A program made the translations under genes and the position numbers. Under the pieces are notes generated by a model that was not told where the DNA came from, ran no database searches, and saw only the letters and a program-made list of their open reading frames with translations. A stretch of DNA of 17,309 bases from assembly GCA_937897265.1 (NCBI GenBank), contig CALCPT010000469.1, forward strand, positions 1-17,309. Direction: 5' to 3'. Of this stretch, positions 1-7,248 are shown piece after piece. How positions within the stretch are numbered: position 1 is the first letter of the stretch; each line of letters opens with the position of its first letter. Source of the DNA: an uncultured Alcaligenaceae bacterium. Lineage in GTDB: Bacteria > Pseudomonadota > Gammaproteobacteria > Burkholderiales > Burkholderiaceae_B.

Positions 1-151
<151 letters not shown>

Positions 152-153
152 TC

Positions 154-408
154 ATGCGCAAACTCCTCGTGATGATCGCTGCAGCGATCACGGCGATGTC
201 CCTGCTGGCCGCCTGTTCGACCGGCGGCCCGGGATCGGGCGAGAAGCGGCCGCCCGGCGCCGCGGTGGTGGTCACCCCCTGCAGGTCTGACGACGCCGCC
301 CCCCGCGCGGCGCCCACGCCCGCGTCGCCCGCCGCCGCCGCCAACATGTCGTTCCGGCAGCGGCGGAAGCTGGAGCTGGAGGCGAGGACGGAGCAGCGGG
401 CCATCGTC
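154..408 (+). CDS. Putative lipoprotein, N-terminal fragment (high-GC origin)
   Basis: The frame opens with ATG at 154, only 17 bases from the divergent trpS start. Residues 1-21 form a clear lipoprotein signal: positively charged MRK, a hydrophobic stretch, then the lipobox LAAC with the lipidated cysteine at residue 21. What follows is a Gly/Pro/Ala-rich linker typical of secreted actinobacterial lipoproteins, then a charged stretch (MSFRQRRKLELEARTEQR, about residues 65-82). Third codon positions are almost all G or C up to about base 425. No domain can be recognised. The frame continues into the Bug receptor at 409-996, but composition and protein type change sharply there, so I treat this as a truncated gene whose real 3' part is missing. 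The 3' limit given is approximate. The part from about 283 to 408 could itself come from another piece of DNA; I cannot exclude it. Confidence 0.6.
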
Positions 409-430
409 ATGGTGGTCACCAACAGCCTAC
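400..430. other. Probable chimeric join of high-GC DNA to betaproteobacterial DNA
   Basis: Left of this point the codons are extremely GC-rich at third positions and the genes are actinobacterial in type. Right of it codons such as CTA, AAA, AAT, TTT and TAT appear and the protein becomes a Bug receptor that lacks roughly its first 130 residues. The frame happens to stay open across the join, producing a 280-codon hybrid from 154 to 996. The exact base cannot be fixed by eye: the Bug homology is clear from the LPVKN stretch (about 427 on) and the GC-rich codon pattern ends at about the same place. Confidence 0.75.
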
Positions 431-996
431 CCGTCAAAAATGTGGCCGAGTTTGTCGAGTATTGCAAAGCAAATCCCGGCAAGGTGAACATGGCCTCTTC
501 GGGTAACGGCACCTCAACGCATTTGTCAGGCGAATTATTTAAAGCCATGACCGGCTGCAATATGCTGCATGTCCCTTATAAAGGTGCAGGCCCAGCCTTG
601 ATCGATCTCACCGCCGGTCAGGTACAGGTATTTTTTGACAATCTCCCCTCTTCAGTTGTCCACATCAAAGGCGGTCGCATCCGCGCCCTAGGCGTCACCT
701 CAGAAGGGATTGAGCCTTCAGCGCCCGAATTGCCCACCGTTGGCGCAACCGTTAAAGGGTATGAGGCGACTGCTTGGTTCGGGATCGGCATGCCAAAAAA
801 CACGCCCACCGACGTGATCGCAAAGATGAATGCTGAAGTCAACAAGGCCTTAGCGGATCCAGTGATGCAAAAGCGCTTGGCAGAGTTGGGTGGGGTATCG
901 ATTGCAGGCACTCCAGCAGATTTCGGCAAAGTTATTGTGGCCGAGACTGAAAAATGGGCCAAGGTTGTTCAAATCTCTGGCGCTAAGGTAGAGTAA
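409..996 (+). CDS. Bug-family (TTT) extracytoplasmic solute receptor, 5'-truncated
   Basis: These ~195 codons encode the C-terminal part of a Bug receptor, the periplasmic binding protein of tripartite tricarboxylate transporters, which are greatly expanded in Burkholderiales. Recognisable blocks in order are LPVKNVAEFVEYCKANPGK, the ASSGNGTSTHLSGELFK loop that contacts the ligand carboxylate in this family, the HVPYKGAGPAL segment, the GQVQVFFDN segment, RALGVTS, WFGIGMPKNTP, and the ending AETEKWAKVVQISGAKVE that is typical of the family C-terminus. A complete member has about 320-330 residues including a signal peptide, so about 130 N-terminal residues are missing at the chimeric join. The first in-frame ATG of this part (409) is given only as a marker; it is not a likely native start. 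The MFS gene begins 9 bases after the stop, suggesting the two were co-transcribed. The ligand cannot be told. Confidence 0.85.
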   Translation: MVVTNSLPVKNVAEFVEYCKANPGKVNMASSGNGTSTHLSGELFKAMTGCNMLHVPYKGAGPALIDLTAGQVQVFFDNLPSSVVHIKGGRIRALGVTSEGIEPSAPELPTVGATVKGYEATAWFGIGMPKNTPTDVIAKMNAEVNKALADPVMQKRLAELGGVSIAGTPADFGKVIVAETEKWAKVVQISGAKVE

Positions 997-1005
997 TCCT
1001 CAAGC

Positions 1006-2307
1006 GTGTCAAACCCCAGCGATTTGCAGGTAGCGAAAGCATCTTCTCTTGTTAATTTACTCGCGGTGGTCGCCGTAGGCCTTGGTGCCTCGGTCGGCCC
1101 ACTTGATTTCGCCGTCAACGTCGCGTTTCCGGCGATCTCGGCGGCGTTTCAGATTCAAACCCAAACAATTCGTTGGGTTGCCTTGTTTTACGTGTTGACC
1201 TACGGCAGTCTTGTGCTGTGGTTTGGCGCCCTTGGCGATCGTATTGGGCATCTGCGCGTGTTTAGATTTGGCTTAGTGCTCGGCGCGCTTGCGTTTGCAC
1301 TCTGTGCGGTTTCGCCTTTTTACAGCTGGTTGCTAGCCGCACGCGTGCTACAAGGTATTTCAGCTGCCCTAATTTTGTCGTGCGGCCCTGCGCTGGTCAC
1401 CTTTCTGTATGCAGAACACGAGCGCACGCGTGCCTTATCGATGTACGGCAGCATGGCTGGCCTCGCAACGGTTGCGGCACCGCTGATTGGCGGCTATAGC
1501 ATTGCCTGGATGGGTTGGACCGGTGTTTACTGGATCCGTGTGCCGATTGTTTTAGTCGCCTTGGCCTGTTTGGCACTTCACAATCCGCGCTTGCAGCACG
1601 GGGCTCACGGCGCGCGCAACGCCACAAAAAAAACAGAATCAGTCTCAACACTGAGATTGTTAATGAATACCTTACGCAGCAATTCAAACTTTGGCTGGGT
1701 GAACGCCTCGTGCGTAATCGTTCAACTATGTAGTTTTTCAATCCCGCTGATTTTGCCTTACTACTTAATTCGGGTACTGCACTGGGACTCTGCGCAAAGC
1801 GGTGGCTTATTGGTTGCGTGGGCACTCGGTGGCTTAGTAGGGGCTGCAGCTACCCCAGCGCTGGTACGACGCGTTGGACTCAACCAAACCGGCTTTGTTG
1901 CTGCCTGTTTCTGTTGCTTAGGATTACTGGCCATATGCCTTTGGTCGTCTTCGGTTTCAGTGACGTTCATGGTGCTTAGCATCGCGATACAAGGAACCGG
2001 ACTCGGGCTGTTTCAAGTTGTGTATTCGGATTGGATGATGGCTGACCTGCCGCCTCAGTCGCGCGGTGTGGCTGGTAGCCTTGCTGTCTTGACCCGAATG
2101 CTCGGGATCGTCACTGGTGCAGTCTGTTGGCTATGGTTGGTGGATCGCGGCGAAGCCAGTGGGCTTGCAGCGGGGCAAACTCCGGAGTCGGCATTTTTCG
2201 TCGGCTATCAACAGCTACATTATGTTGTCGCAGCCGTAGCAGTCGGTTTCTTTACCCTCAGTTGCTTCAAGCGCGGCTTGTGGTTTCGCGCTGCACCCTC
2301 ACCTTGA
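1006..2307 (+). CDS. MFS transporter, DHA (drug:H+ antiporter)-like
   Basis: A 433-residue very hydrophobic protein with about 12 predicted membrane helices. The N-terminal LDFAVNVAFPAI (residues 33-44) matches the LDxTxVNVALP signature of EmrB/QacA-type DHA2 carriers, GALGDRIGHLRVFRFG (74-89) is MFS motif A in the loop between helices 2 and 3, and the APLIGGYSIAWMGWTGVYWI region (about 158-177) matches motif C and the WRWxFxIN-type end of helix 5. A charged loop around 195-212 separates the two six-helix halves. DHA2 proteins usually have 14 helices and about 500 residues, so this is shorter, and DHA1 is also possible. The start is GTG at 1006, with no convincing Shine-Dalgarno sequence in the 9-base gap after the Bug gene, which fits translational coupling. 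Role: probably proton-driven efflux of a small organic compound; the substrate is unknown. Confidence 0.82.
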   Translation: MSNPSDLQVAKASSLVNLLAVVAVGLGASVGPLDFAVNVAFPAISAAFQIQTQTIRWVALFYVLTYGSLVLWFGALGDRIGHLRVFRFGLVLGALAFALCAVSPFYSWLLAARVLQGISAALILSCGPALVTFLYAEHERTRALSMYGSMAGLATVAAPLIGGYSIAWMGWTGVYWIRVPIVLVALACLALHNPRLQHGAHGARNATKKTESVSTLRLLMNTLRSNSNFGWVNASCVIVQLCSFSIPLILPYYLIRVLHWDSAQSGGLLVAWALGGLVGAAATPALVRRVGLNQTGFVAACFCCLGLLAICLWSSSVSVTFMVLSIAIQGTGLGLFQVVYSDWMMADLPPQSRGVAGSLAVLTRMLGIVTGAVCWLWLVDRGEASGLAAGQTPESAFFVGYQQLHYVVAAVAVGFFTLSCFKRGLWFRAAPSP

Positions 2308-2385
2308 ACGGCGGTCTATTGAAGTCCATGCTTGACGTTGCCATTTGAAATTCTTGTATCAACGTAAAGCTAAAAAGTGAAAGCA

Positions 2386-2877
2386 ATGAAACAACTTCTA
2401 ATTATCTTTCATTCGATCACTGGAGGCTCTGAGCAAATCGCTCAGGCAGTGGCCCAAGGCGCACGAAAAGAGCCAGAGATTGAAGTGATCTTGCGGCACG
2501 CGCAGCACGTGCAGCCCGAACACCTGCGTGAAGCGAGCGGCTATATCTTTATTGCGCCAGAGATGCTTGGGTCGCTCAGTGGAATAATGAAAGACTTTTT
2601 TGATCGCACCTTCTATCAGGTGCTCGACGAACTCAACGGGCGCCCCTACGCTGCGTTAATCTGTGCGGGCAGTGATGGGCACGGTGCCCTGAGACAACTC
2701 GAGAAGATTGCAACGGGTTGGCGTCTAAAAAAGGTCGCCGAATCAAAAGTGATTTTAACGAAAGCACAAACCAAAGAGCAGATTCTTCAGGCCAAGACCC
2801 TTGACCAACCATCCTTAGATCAATGTGAAGAGCTAGGCGCTTTTTTTTCAAGCGCCTTAGCGCTTGCGGTGTTTTAA
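2386..2877 (+). CDS. Flavodoxin-like / NAD(P)H-dependent FMN reductase-family protein
   Basis: A 163-residue cytoplasmic protein of the flavodoxin fold. After strand 1 (KQLLIIF) comes the phosphate-binding loop HSITGGSEQIAQA (residues 9-21), matching the T/S-x-T-G-x-T/S pattern that holds the FMN phosphate. APEMLGSLSGIMKDFFDR (about 57-74) corresponds to the 50s loop plus the KxFxDR helix seen in FMN reductases and WrbA-like proteins, and CAGSDGHGA (about 93-101) to the third flavin-binding loop. It probably binds FMN and carries electrons or reduces flavin or quinone; no partner is evident. I chose ATG at 2386 because MKQLL gives the usual short lead into strand 1; an in-frame GTG at 2377 would add three residues, and neither has a strong ribosome-binding site. 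The gene lies 78 bases after the MFS gene and converges on dctM. Confidence 0.72.
   Translation: MKQLLIIFHSITGGSEQIAQAVAQGARKEPEIEVILRHAQHVQPEHLREASGYIFIAPEMLGSLSGIMKDFFDRTFYQVLDELNGRPYAALICAGSDGHGALRQLEKIATGWRLKKVAESKVILTKAQTKEQILQAKTLDQPSLDQCEELGAFFSSALALAVF
2835..2865. repeat. Overlapping inverted repeats in the 3' end of the flavodoxin-like gene
   Basis: AGGCGCTT (2835-2842) pairs perfectly with AAGCGCCT (2850-2857) across a T-rich 7-base loop, and AAGCGC (2850-2855) pairs perfectly with GCGCTT (2860-2865) across CTTA. The two hairpins share an arm and so exclude each other. They lie inside the coding sequence, just before its stop and 54 bases beyond the convergent dctM stop. Neither is followed by a T-tract on its strand, so a classic intrinsic terminator is not supported; RNA-end stabilisation between convergent genes is possible. 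Confidence 0.45.
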
Positions 2878-2918
2878 CGTTGGTCGAAGACGATTCAGGC
2901 TAGCAATGTAGTTTTGAC

Positions 2919-4193
2919 TCAATGATTGAGCACACTAGGTAACCAAGTTGAGATTGCTGGGATGTAGGTCAATATTGCAAGCGCGGCAATCAGTGCAAAC
3001 ACAAACGGGCCTATTTCTTTGACGATCAGACCGAGATGAGTACGCGAGACCGAGCTGGCGACAAACATTAACACCCCCACAGGTGGGGTGATTTGCCCAA
3101 TCACTAAATTCACCAGCAACACAATGCCAAAGTGCAAAAGATCAATTTGAAGTGCCGTTAACAACGGAATCAAAATCGGCACCACGATGATCATGATGGC
3201 GAGTGTTTCCATAAACATCCCAGCGATCAGCAAGGCCACATTCAAGATCAGCAAAATCGCCCAAGGCGAAGTCGTAATCGACGTTAGCAAGGCCGCTACC
3301 TGCTGGGGAGCTTGCTCAACACCCAAAATCCAGCCAAAAGGGGCTGCACCTGCCGCAATCACCAAAATCGCAGCGGTCTCACGACCAGTGGCGAGCAAAA
3401 TGGCCGGCAAGCTACTCCACGTCAAAGTGCGATAGACAAAGAGGCCAATAATTAACGAGTACGCGCAGGCGACTGCAGCGATCTCCGTTGCAGTGAACAC
3501 GCCCATCCGAAAACCAACCAGAATCAAGACCGGCATCGCCAGCGCCCATAACGCGTGACGGAACGCTTGGTAGAGTCGAGTACGACTGAACGCCGCGTCT
3601 TTGGGGAAACCGCGTTTGCGAGCAGTCCAGTCAATCACCAACATCATCGCACCGGCCATGACAACGCCCGGTATCAGACCAGCAATAAACAAGTCGCCCA
3701 GCGAGACATTGGCTTGCCAGGCATAAATCACCATCAAAATTGAAGGTGGAATAATCGGCCCAAGCGTGGCTGCAGCGGCACACACTGCAGCGGCGAAACC
3801 ACGGCCATAGCCAGCTTCTGTCAGTTGTGGAACAAAGACGCGAGAAGTCGCTGCGCAGTCGGCCACCGATGAACCAGAAATGCCTGATAAAAAGACATTA
3901 CCCACAATTGCGGTTTGAGCCAACCCGCCGCGGATGTGCCCGACGAAGGCACGCGTAAAGTTAAACAACCTCTCGCTGATGCCAGACTCGTTCATCAACG
4001 CACCAGCCAACGTGAACAGGGGCACCGCCAATAAGGGAAACGACTGTACGCTAGTCGCTACCCGCTGTGCCACCACCGACACGGGGATACCATCTAGGCC
4101 AATCACCAACATCGCTGAACCCAGCATGGCAAAACCGATTGGCACACCAACAATCAATAGGGCGACAAATACACAGAGCAGAAGGGTCAACAT
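2919..4193 (-). CDS. dctM: TRAP transporter large permease, DctM subunit
   Basis: A 424-residue integral membrane protein, the usual length for DctM (about 425). It is hydrophobic throughout with a dozen or so helices and carries the family signatures: FTLAGALMNESGISERLFNF (about 60-79), the GNVFLSGISGSSVADCAAT stretch, and the two helix-breaking proline motifs GPIIPPSILMVIYA and ITPPVGVLMF, one in each half, which belong to the re-entrant hairpins of this fold. DctM moves the substrate with sodium ions after delivery by DctP; DctQ is its small partner in the inner membrane. It is the last gene of the minus-strand group enolase-dctP-dctQ-dctM, starting 21 bases after the dctQ stop. Gene symbol is used in the generic family sense. 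The substrate is most likely an acid processed by the neighbouring enolase-superfamily enzyme. Confidence 0.93.
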   Translation of the reverse strand: MLTLLLCVFVALLIVGVPIGFAMLGSAMLVIGLDGIPVSVVAQRVATSVQSFPLLAVPLFTLAGALMNESGISERLFNFTRAFVGHIRGGLAQTAIVGNVFLSGISGSSVADCAATSRVFVPQLTEAGYGRGFAAAVCAAAATLGPIIPPSILMVIYAWQANVSLGDLFIAGLIPGVVMAGAMMLVIDWTARKRGFPKDAAFSRTRLYQAFRHALWALAMPVLILVGFRMGVFTATEIAAVACAYSLIIGLFVYRTLTWSSLPAILLATGRETAAILVIAAGAAPFGWILGVEQAPQQVAALLTSITTSPWAILLILNVALLIAGMFMETLAIMIIVVPILIPLLTALQIDLLHFGIVLLVNLVIGQITPPVGVLMFVASSVSRTHLGLIVKEIGPFVFALIAALAILTYIPAISTWLPSVLNH

Positions 4194-4214
4194 GAAATGA
4201 ATATCACTTATTGA

Positions 4215-4736
4215 TTAAGTCTGAGCCATATCAATGACCGTTTCTGTCGCATTTTGAAATACGACCTCGGGGCCTTCGTCGATCAAAATGATCGCACCAT
4301 GTAACAGCGTGAGTGCGAAGCCGATAGGCATAGAAACAAAAATCCAGCCCATTGAATAGCCGAGCATCGGTGTGTTGCTGCCCCAGACGTTCAGGGTGTA
4401 AGACACGCCGGCATAAACCGCAGCCACCAAAATGACGGCACCCGATAGGCAAGCCAAGAGACCTACCCATTTACGTGTTTGTGGTTTAAGTCGCAAAATC
4501 AACACGTCAATGCGAATGTGCATGCGAGACCGCAGGGCAGACGGGATACCGAACATCACAGACCAGACGAAGAGAGTCACAACGAACTCTTCAGACCAAG
4601 TGAGTGGGTCATTGAAGACATAGCGCAGAATCACACCAAGGCCAAGAAGGATGGCGATAATCGCCACCGTCCACATCACCAAGACGTCCTCAAGCCAGGC
4701 CAGACCATTGCCCAGGCGTTTGACTGTTTGAAACAT
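4215..4736 (-). CDS. dctQ: TRAP transporter small permease, DctQ subunit
   Basis: A 173-residue protein with four predicted membrane helices (about 15-38, 50-68, 91-112 and 128-147), the topology and length of DctQ. The RYVFNDPLTWSEEF segment (38-51) after the first helix matches the family's R-Y-x-F-x-x-x-x-x-W-x-E-E signature, and the RMHIRIDVL segment (71-79) is also typical (H-x-x-x-D). DctQ forms the membrane complex with DctM and helps dock the binding protein. The gene sits between dctP, whose stop is only 8 bases upstream, and dctM, so all three should be translated from one message. Confidence 0.92.
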   Translation of the reverse strand: MFQTVKRLGNGLAWLEDVLVMWTVAIIAILLGLGVILRYVFNDPLTWSEEFVVTLFVWSVMFGIPSALRSRMHIRIDVLILRLKPQTRKWVGLLACLSGAVILVAAVYAGVSYTLNVWGSNTPMLGYSMGWIFVSMPIGFALTLLHGAIILIDEGPEVVFQNATETVIDMAQT

Positions 4737-4744
4737 AACAGTCC

Positions 4745-5755
4745 TTACTTGGCAGCGCGCATCTGATCAATCTCAGCGCGTACGCGCTTCCAGTTCTCAG
4801 TTCCCCAACGAGCCTCAAGTTTTGGATAGACGGCTTGCATCTTCGCAGCAAAGGCATCGCGATCGGGGTCTGCAATAATTTTGGTTTTGCCCGATTTGCG
4901 AATATCTTCAAGCATCGACACCTCAAGCGCTTGCTGCTTCTGGGTGTTGATGGCAGAAGCCGCTTCAGCTTCGTCGAGCAAGAGCTTTTGCAACTCTGGC
5001 TTGAGTTTTGCCATGCTGGCTTTGTTGATCAATAAAGTATTGTTCTGCAGCATGTGGCGACTCATCGTCAACACACCCTGCACTTCGTAAAACTTACGCG
5101 AATAAATGGTGGGGATCGGGTTTTCTTGACCATCGACCGTCTTTTGTTGCAATGCGGTATAGACCTCGCCAAAAGGAATAGGCGTTGGTGCAGCACCAAA
5201 CCCGCGCACCATCTCAACCCAAATAGGCGACTCAGGCACACGCACTTTTAAACCTGCCATGTCTTCGGGCTTACGTACCTCTTTGCTGGTAAACGTAAAG
5301 TTGCGCCAGCCCCAGTACCAAATCTTTGTCAGAGGCACAATGTTGTGCTTGTCTTTCAGCTCAGTCCAAATCGGCTCCATCGCGGCGCCACGAATCACAG
5401 CTTCGGCTTCTTTCCAGTCTTTCCATAAAAATGGAGCGCTAGGCATTTCAAACGCCGGCACCATAATGTTCAAGGTGGGCATAGAGGGTGTCGAAATATC
5501 AAGCGCACCTGATTTCAGCTGCTGCAGCAAATCCACCTCTTTGCCGAGCTGCTCAGAGGGGAACACGCGAATATTCAACTGGCCATTCGATTTTTTATTG
5601 ACGTTATTGGCAAACTCTTGGTACAGGTCATAGGCGACTTCACCTGGACTATTGGCATGACCAAAACGCAACGTAACTTGAGCGGCGGCGGCCATCGACA
5701 AAGTTGTCAACGCAGCTGCCAAGGCGAATTTTGTAAACGAACGAGCGATTTTCAT
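4745..5755 (-). CDS. dctP: TRAP transporter periplasmic substrate-binding protein, DctP
   Basis: From ATG at 5755 the protein has 336 residues and begins MKIARSFTKF followed by a hydrophobic run ending in AAAAQ, a clean Sec signal peptide with cleavage expected near residue 25. The mature part shows DctP landmarks: VTLRFGHANSPGE at the first strand, LDISTPSMP, IWYWGWRNFTFTSKEVRKPEDMAGLKVRVPES with the conserved arginine (the R of KVRVPES) that binds the ligand carboxylate in this family, and FGEVYTALQQKTVDGQENPI. A start at 5812 would add 19 residues in front of the signal peptide, which makes no sense for export, so I prefer 5755. DctP captures an acid in the periplasm for DctQM. The upstream neighbour, an enolase-superfamily enzyme on the same strand, suggests a sugar acid or related hydroxy acid as ligand. 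Confidence 0.92.
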   Translation of the reverse strand: MKIARSFTKFALAAALTTLSMAAAAQVTLRFGHANSPGEVAYDLYQEFANNVNKKSNGQLNIRVFPSEQLGKEVDLLQQLKSGALDISTPSMPTLNIMVPAFEMPSAPFLWKDWKEAEAVIRGAAMEPIWTELKDKHNIVPLTKIWYWGWRNFTFTSKEVRKPEDMAGLKVRVPESPIWVEMVRGFGAAPTPIPFGEVYTALQQKTVDGQENPIPTIYSRKFYEVQGVLTMSRHMLQNNTLLINKASMAKLKPELQKLLLDEAEAASAINTQKQQALEVSMLEDIRKSGKTKIIADPDRDAFAAKMQAVYPKLEARWGTENWKRVRAEIDQMRAAK

Positions 5756-5950
5756 ATGTTGTCTCTGCCACGATAGTTTGAATTGAACGTGAACTTGAGT
5801 GGTCATTGCCACACAATCTTATTTTGCTGATTCACTGTACTACAAGCGATTCAGATGACGCAAACGATATTTGCTGTCGGAAATGTACGCCGTATGGCGT
5901 TGAATGCCATACGACTACCATTGCCATGCACTCAGTCAACTCGCGATCAA
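5756..5950. other. Spacer between the enolase-superfamily gene and dctP, with an inverted repeat
   Basis: This 195-base stretch holds no gene apart from the unlikely 19-codon upstream extension of dctP. CGTATGGC (5891-5898) and GCCATACG (5906-5913) form a perfect 8-bp inverted repeat around the 7-base loop GTTGAAT, 38 bases past the enolase stop on the minus strand. No T-tract follows, so it is either a weak RNA hairpin between the two cistrons or a binding site for a dimeric regulator ahead of dctP. The length of the spacer leaves room for a separate dctP promoter, but I cannot point to convincing -35 and -10 boxes. Confidence 0.45.
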
Positions 5951-7117
5951 CTACTCAAATACGTGCAGTTGAGTACGGTTACGAGCAATAAACTCCCAAT
6001 CGTAGGTCACCCCCAACCCGGGCCCGGTCGGTACTGAGACGCAGCCATCGGCACCCACGCATTCAAGCTGATCGGTGTAGCCACAGTTATAAATTGGCGC
6101 GAGTGCATTAGCGCAGTCGGGTCCCACTAACGCAACTTCGTAATAGTTTGTGTTGCGTATTGCTGCCATTAAATGACGATGTGCAGGCCCGCTCGCATGG
6201 ATCTCACAATCCAGCCCGAGCGACTCTGCCATATGCGCGATCTTCAGCGAACCCGTAATCCCCATGTCGTATTCTGGGTCGACTCGCAAAAAGTCAGTAC
6301 CGCCCGCCAAGACAAAATCAGCTTTCGGCTCAACACCTCGAACATGCTCGGTCATCAGTAACGGCGTCTTAAGCATGTCGCGTAAACGTTTGTGCGCAAA
6401 GGCAGAGACCCCTCCATCCCGATACGGATCTTCGTACCAAAAGTAATTACCTTCATCGCACGCGCGCCCCACATACAAAGCGTCTGCGAACGTTCTAAGC
6501 TCACACGCCGGGTCAAGCATCAGGGTCAAGCGATCACCCACATGTTTTGCCAAATGCAGGACGTTGGCCGCCTCTTCACGCGCGTTGCCATCGTTCCAGC
6601 CATGCACTTTGAAAGCCCGATAACCTAAGTCATGGCAATGTTCGGCGAAATCCACGAAAGCTTCTTTGCAATCAAGCCCGCCGTTGCGATCAGCATGGTA
6701 CGTGCTTGCATAGGCCGGCAAGCGCTTACGGTAGCCACCAAGTAATTCCGTCACCGACGCCCCGTAGTGGCGCCCAGCCCAATCCCACAGCGCAATATCC
6801 AGACACCCATGACCCATGTGATCAAACTGCCGGATATCACGCTTGAGATCTTCGTAGATAGCGATACGCTCACGAGCATCTTTGCCTATGATTCGAGGGC
6901 AAAGCATCAATAACTGACCAAGACTCGAGCGTGTCGCCACCCACTGCGCGACGTATTCACCCCGACCGCCATCGGCAGTGTGGATCACGATGGCAAACTT
7001 AGAGAGACGGACCGTCGAGCCTCGCTTGAACGTGACAGACTGTGCCATCCCCTGACGTGAGAGGTTTTGGGCATCAAACTCAAACTCGTGCACTTCAACG
7101 CGTGTAATGAGGCTCAT
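5951..7117 (-). CDS. Enolase-superfamily (mandelate racemase/muconate lactonizing type) sugar-acid dehydratase or racemase
   Basis: A 388-residue cytoplasmic protein with an N-terminal capping domain (about 1-130) and a C-terminal TIM barrel. Metal ligands expected at the ends of barrel strands 3, 4 and 5 are visible as D202 (LMLDPA), E229 (WYEDPYRDG) and E257 (MTEHVRG). D280 (LRVDPEYDMGITG) and H307 (CEIHASGPAHRH) match the His-Asp pair of the mandelate racemase subgroup. At strand 2 the usual K-x-K is K170-V-H172. Members abstract the alpha-proton of a carboxylate with Mg2+ and then racemise, cycloisomerise or, most often in this subgroup, dehydrate a sugar acid to a 2-keto-3-deoxy acid. 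The TRAP genes downstream and the HpaI/GarL-type aldolase across the divergent promoter favour acid-sugar dehydration; the precise substrate is not readable. AAGGA lies 6 bases before the ATG on the minus strand, supporting this start. Confidence 0.85.
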   Translation of the reverse strand: MSLITRVEVHEFEFDAQNLSRQGMAQSVTFKRGSTVRLSKFAIVIHTADGGRGEYVAQWVATRSSLGQLLMLCPRIIGKDARERIAIYEDLKRDIRQFDHMGHGCLDIALWDWAGRHYGASVTELLGGYRKRLPAYASTYHADRNGGLDCKEAFVDFAEHCHDLGYRAFKVHGWNDGNAREEAANVLHLAKHVGDRLTLMLDPACELRTFADALYVGRACDEGNYFWYEDPYRDGGVSAFAHKRLRDMLKTPLLMTEHVRGVEPKADFVLAGGTDFLRVDPEYDMGITGSLKIAHMAESLGLDCEIHASGPAHRHLMAAIRNTNYYEVALVGPDCANALAPIYNCGYTDQLECVGADGCVSVPTGPGLGVTYDWEFIARNRTQLHVFE

Positions 7118-7248
7118 CTCCGATCCTTTTTTATGTTTGATTGCCTATGTTATCGCTTACATCAGGTAACTTCGAATTTTTTGAGAAACCTCTTGCAAAA
7201 ACAAGGTCGTTAGCTAACATGGCGCTTTGACGTCTTTGCCGCCACAGC
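7118..7248. promoter_or_regulatory. Divergent promoter region between the enolase/TRAP group and the carrier/AKR/aldolase group
   Basis: This 131-base spacer separates two gene groups read away from each other and must hold both start signals. On the plus strand TTGCAA (7193-7198), a 16-base spacer and TAACAT (7215-7220) form a plausible sigma-70 promoter, about 30 bases before the carrier ATG. The perfect 10-base palindrome GTTAGCTAAC (7209-7218) overlaps that -10 box and could be an operator. For the minus strand no convincing box pair was found. No regulator gene lies in the window, so the controlling protein is unknown. The promoter is predicted by eye only. Confidence 0.4.

Noticed and set aside
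618..962. 114-codon open frame on the minus strand
   Set aside because: It lies opposite the strongly supported Bug receptor gene, has no recognisable motif and is an antisense shadow.
154..996. A genuine lipoprotein-Bug receptor fusion protein
   Set aside because: The abrupt change in codon use, the missing first lobe of the receptor and the neighbouring actinobacterial trpS fragment make a chimeric join the simpler reading.
4479..4766. 95-codon open frame on the plus strand across dctQ
   Set aside because: It is antisense to dctQ, rich in His, Arg and Asp in a pattern expected from reverse reading of membrane-protein codons, and has no family likeness.
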